Shown: positions 5,116 to 5,650 of the stretch, piece by piece
Layout of the letters: every line of letters begins with the position of its first letter
Position numbering within the stretch: position 1 is the stretch's first letter
From: Allosphingosinicella sp.
GTDB taxonomy: Bacteria; Pseudomonadota; Alphaproteobacteria; Sphingomonadales; Sphingomonadaceae
Assembly: GCA_030146745.1 (NCBI GenBank)
Contig: JASLBD010000281.1
Location: forward strand, 1-5,650
Direction: 5' to 3'
Length of the DNA: 5,650 bases
Program-made: the position numbers and the translations under genes
Notes under the pieces: generated by a model
What the model was told of the DNA's origin: nothing
Seen by the model: only the letters and a program-made list of their open reading frames with translations
Database searches by the model: none

Positions 5116-5650
5116 GTGAGGCCCCTGTTGTCGTGATCAGTGGCCAGGTTGCCGCGGGGAAGACCAAGGCTGGAAGGATGCTCGAGCAGCAAGGATATCA
5201 ATATGCGCGTATAAGCCAGGCGATCAGGACGCGCTGGGATGGCACTGCGGACCCTCCAAGAAGCTGGTTTCAGGAAATTGGCATGCATTTGCACAGGACG
5301 ATTGGTCAGCGCGCACTGTGCGAGGAGACGCTCGCATTCATCGCCATGCCATCGGCAAGCTTCGTGATCGATGGCCTGCGCTGGAGGGAGGACGTGGAAT
5401 TCTTCAAAGAGCGCTTCCTGGCCCGGCTGGTGCATGTTCACCTCAGCGCTCCGACCCAGGTACGCAAGGAGCGCTTCATACGGCGCGAGAAGGATGTTTC
5501 ATTCGAGGAAGCTGACCAGCACGAGGTTGAGCGCGAGGTGGCAGAACTGGGAGAATGCGCAGCGGCGGTCTTTGATAATGCCAGCGACGACGAGCTCAAG
5601 CTGCACAGCTTTTTGAATGCAACGATCGAGAGATTCCGACATGCCAGTTA
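5112..5650 (+). CDS. P-loop nucleotide kinase-like protein, 3' end at the window edge
   Basis: Starts at ATG 5112, overlapping the stop of the nuclease fusion (ATGA), so the two are translationally coupled. The frame is open for 179 codons; the last two bases are TA, so the stop may be completed by the next base or the protein may continue. Seen: V-V-V-I-S-G-Q-V-A-A-G-K-T (Walker A G11-T18) after a hydrophobic strand; F-V-I-D-G-L-R-W-R-E-D (84-94), a Walker B-type strand followed by the D-G-L/I-R motif of AAA_18/dephospho-CoA kinase-like proteins; H-V-H-L-S-A-P (108-114); R-K-E-R-F-I-R-R-E-K-D (118-128), a basic LID-like segment; and an E-rich helix ending E-V-E-R-E-V. Together these fit an adenylate/dephospho-CoA-kinase-type phosphotransferase acting on a nucleotide or nucleic acid end. 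The exact substrate cannot be told. At least 179 aa, normal for the family. Confidence 0.8.
   Translation, partial: MSEAPVVVISGQVAAGKTKAGRMLEQQGYQYARISQAIRTRWDGTADPPRSWFQEIGMHLHRTIGQRALCEETLAFIAMPSASFVIDGLRWREDVEFFKERFLARLVHVHLSAPTQVRKERFIRREKDVSFEEADQHEVEREVAELGECAAAVFDNASDDELKLHSFLNATIERFRHAS

Noticed and set aside
4881..5441. 186-codon minus-strand frame
   Set aside because: Antisense to the DUF429 domain and the kinase; no motif of its own.

Overview
The window looks like chromosomal DNA from a high-GC alphaproteobacterium, most likely a sphingomonad. This rests on the GC-rich coding bias, on dispersed hairpin repeats typical of that group (units related to CGTCATCCCGGA..TCCGGGATCCA, TGGATTCCGGC..GCCGGAATGACG and GCTCATCCTGAGCCTGTCGAAGG), and on a broken small gene of a type I associate with sphingomonads. 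The taxonomic call is from memory of these families, not from a search.

Left part (about 1-2440, very GC-rich). A secreted protein gene of unknown function (50-601, +) faces a 76-aa hypothetical gene (953-723, -), with a composite hairpin repeat between their 3' ends. Next come a lipoprotein gene with two GMS..G/GAT..G-type half-motifs (1722-1075, -) and a degenerate gene (2422-1944, -). That gene is split by an 86-bp copy of the same composite repeat: taking the repeat out on paper restores one continuous ~130-aa frame. Its stop codon lies inside a second type of dispersed repeat.

Right part (about 2440-5650, visibly less GC-extreme, accessory-looking, all on +). First is a 66-codon ribbon-helix-helix-like gene that has no ATG, GTG or TTG start, only an ATA at 2524 behind a plausible ribosome binding site. 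It is followed 19 nt later by a 236-aa protein (GTG start at 2744) that I recognise only as an uncharacterised family with N-R-Y-x-G-D and D-P-D-N-G-L motifs. After a 275-bp gap holding a one-mismatch LexA-type box and a short upstream ORF comes a 461-aa protein. It joins an N-terminal YprB-like DEDDy exonuclease domain to a C-terminal DUF429 predicted nuclease domain. It overlaps by ATGA a P-loop kinase-like gene that reaches the end of the window.

The most interesting unit is the last one: two RNase H-fold nuclease-like domains in one chain, translationally coupled to a nucleotide-kinase-like P-loop protein, with possible SOS control. A nucleic-acid or nucleotide processing role is likely; a defence or repair role is inference only.
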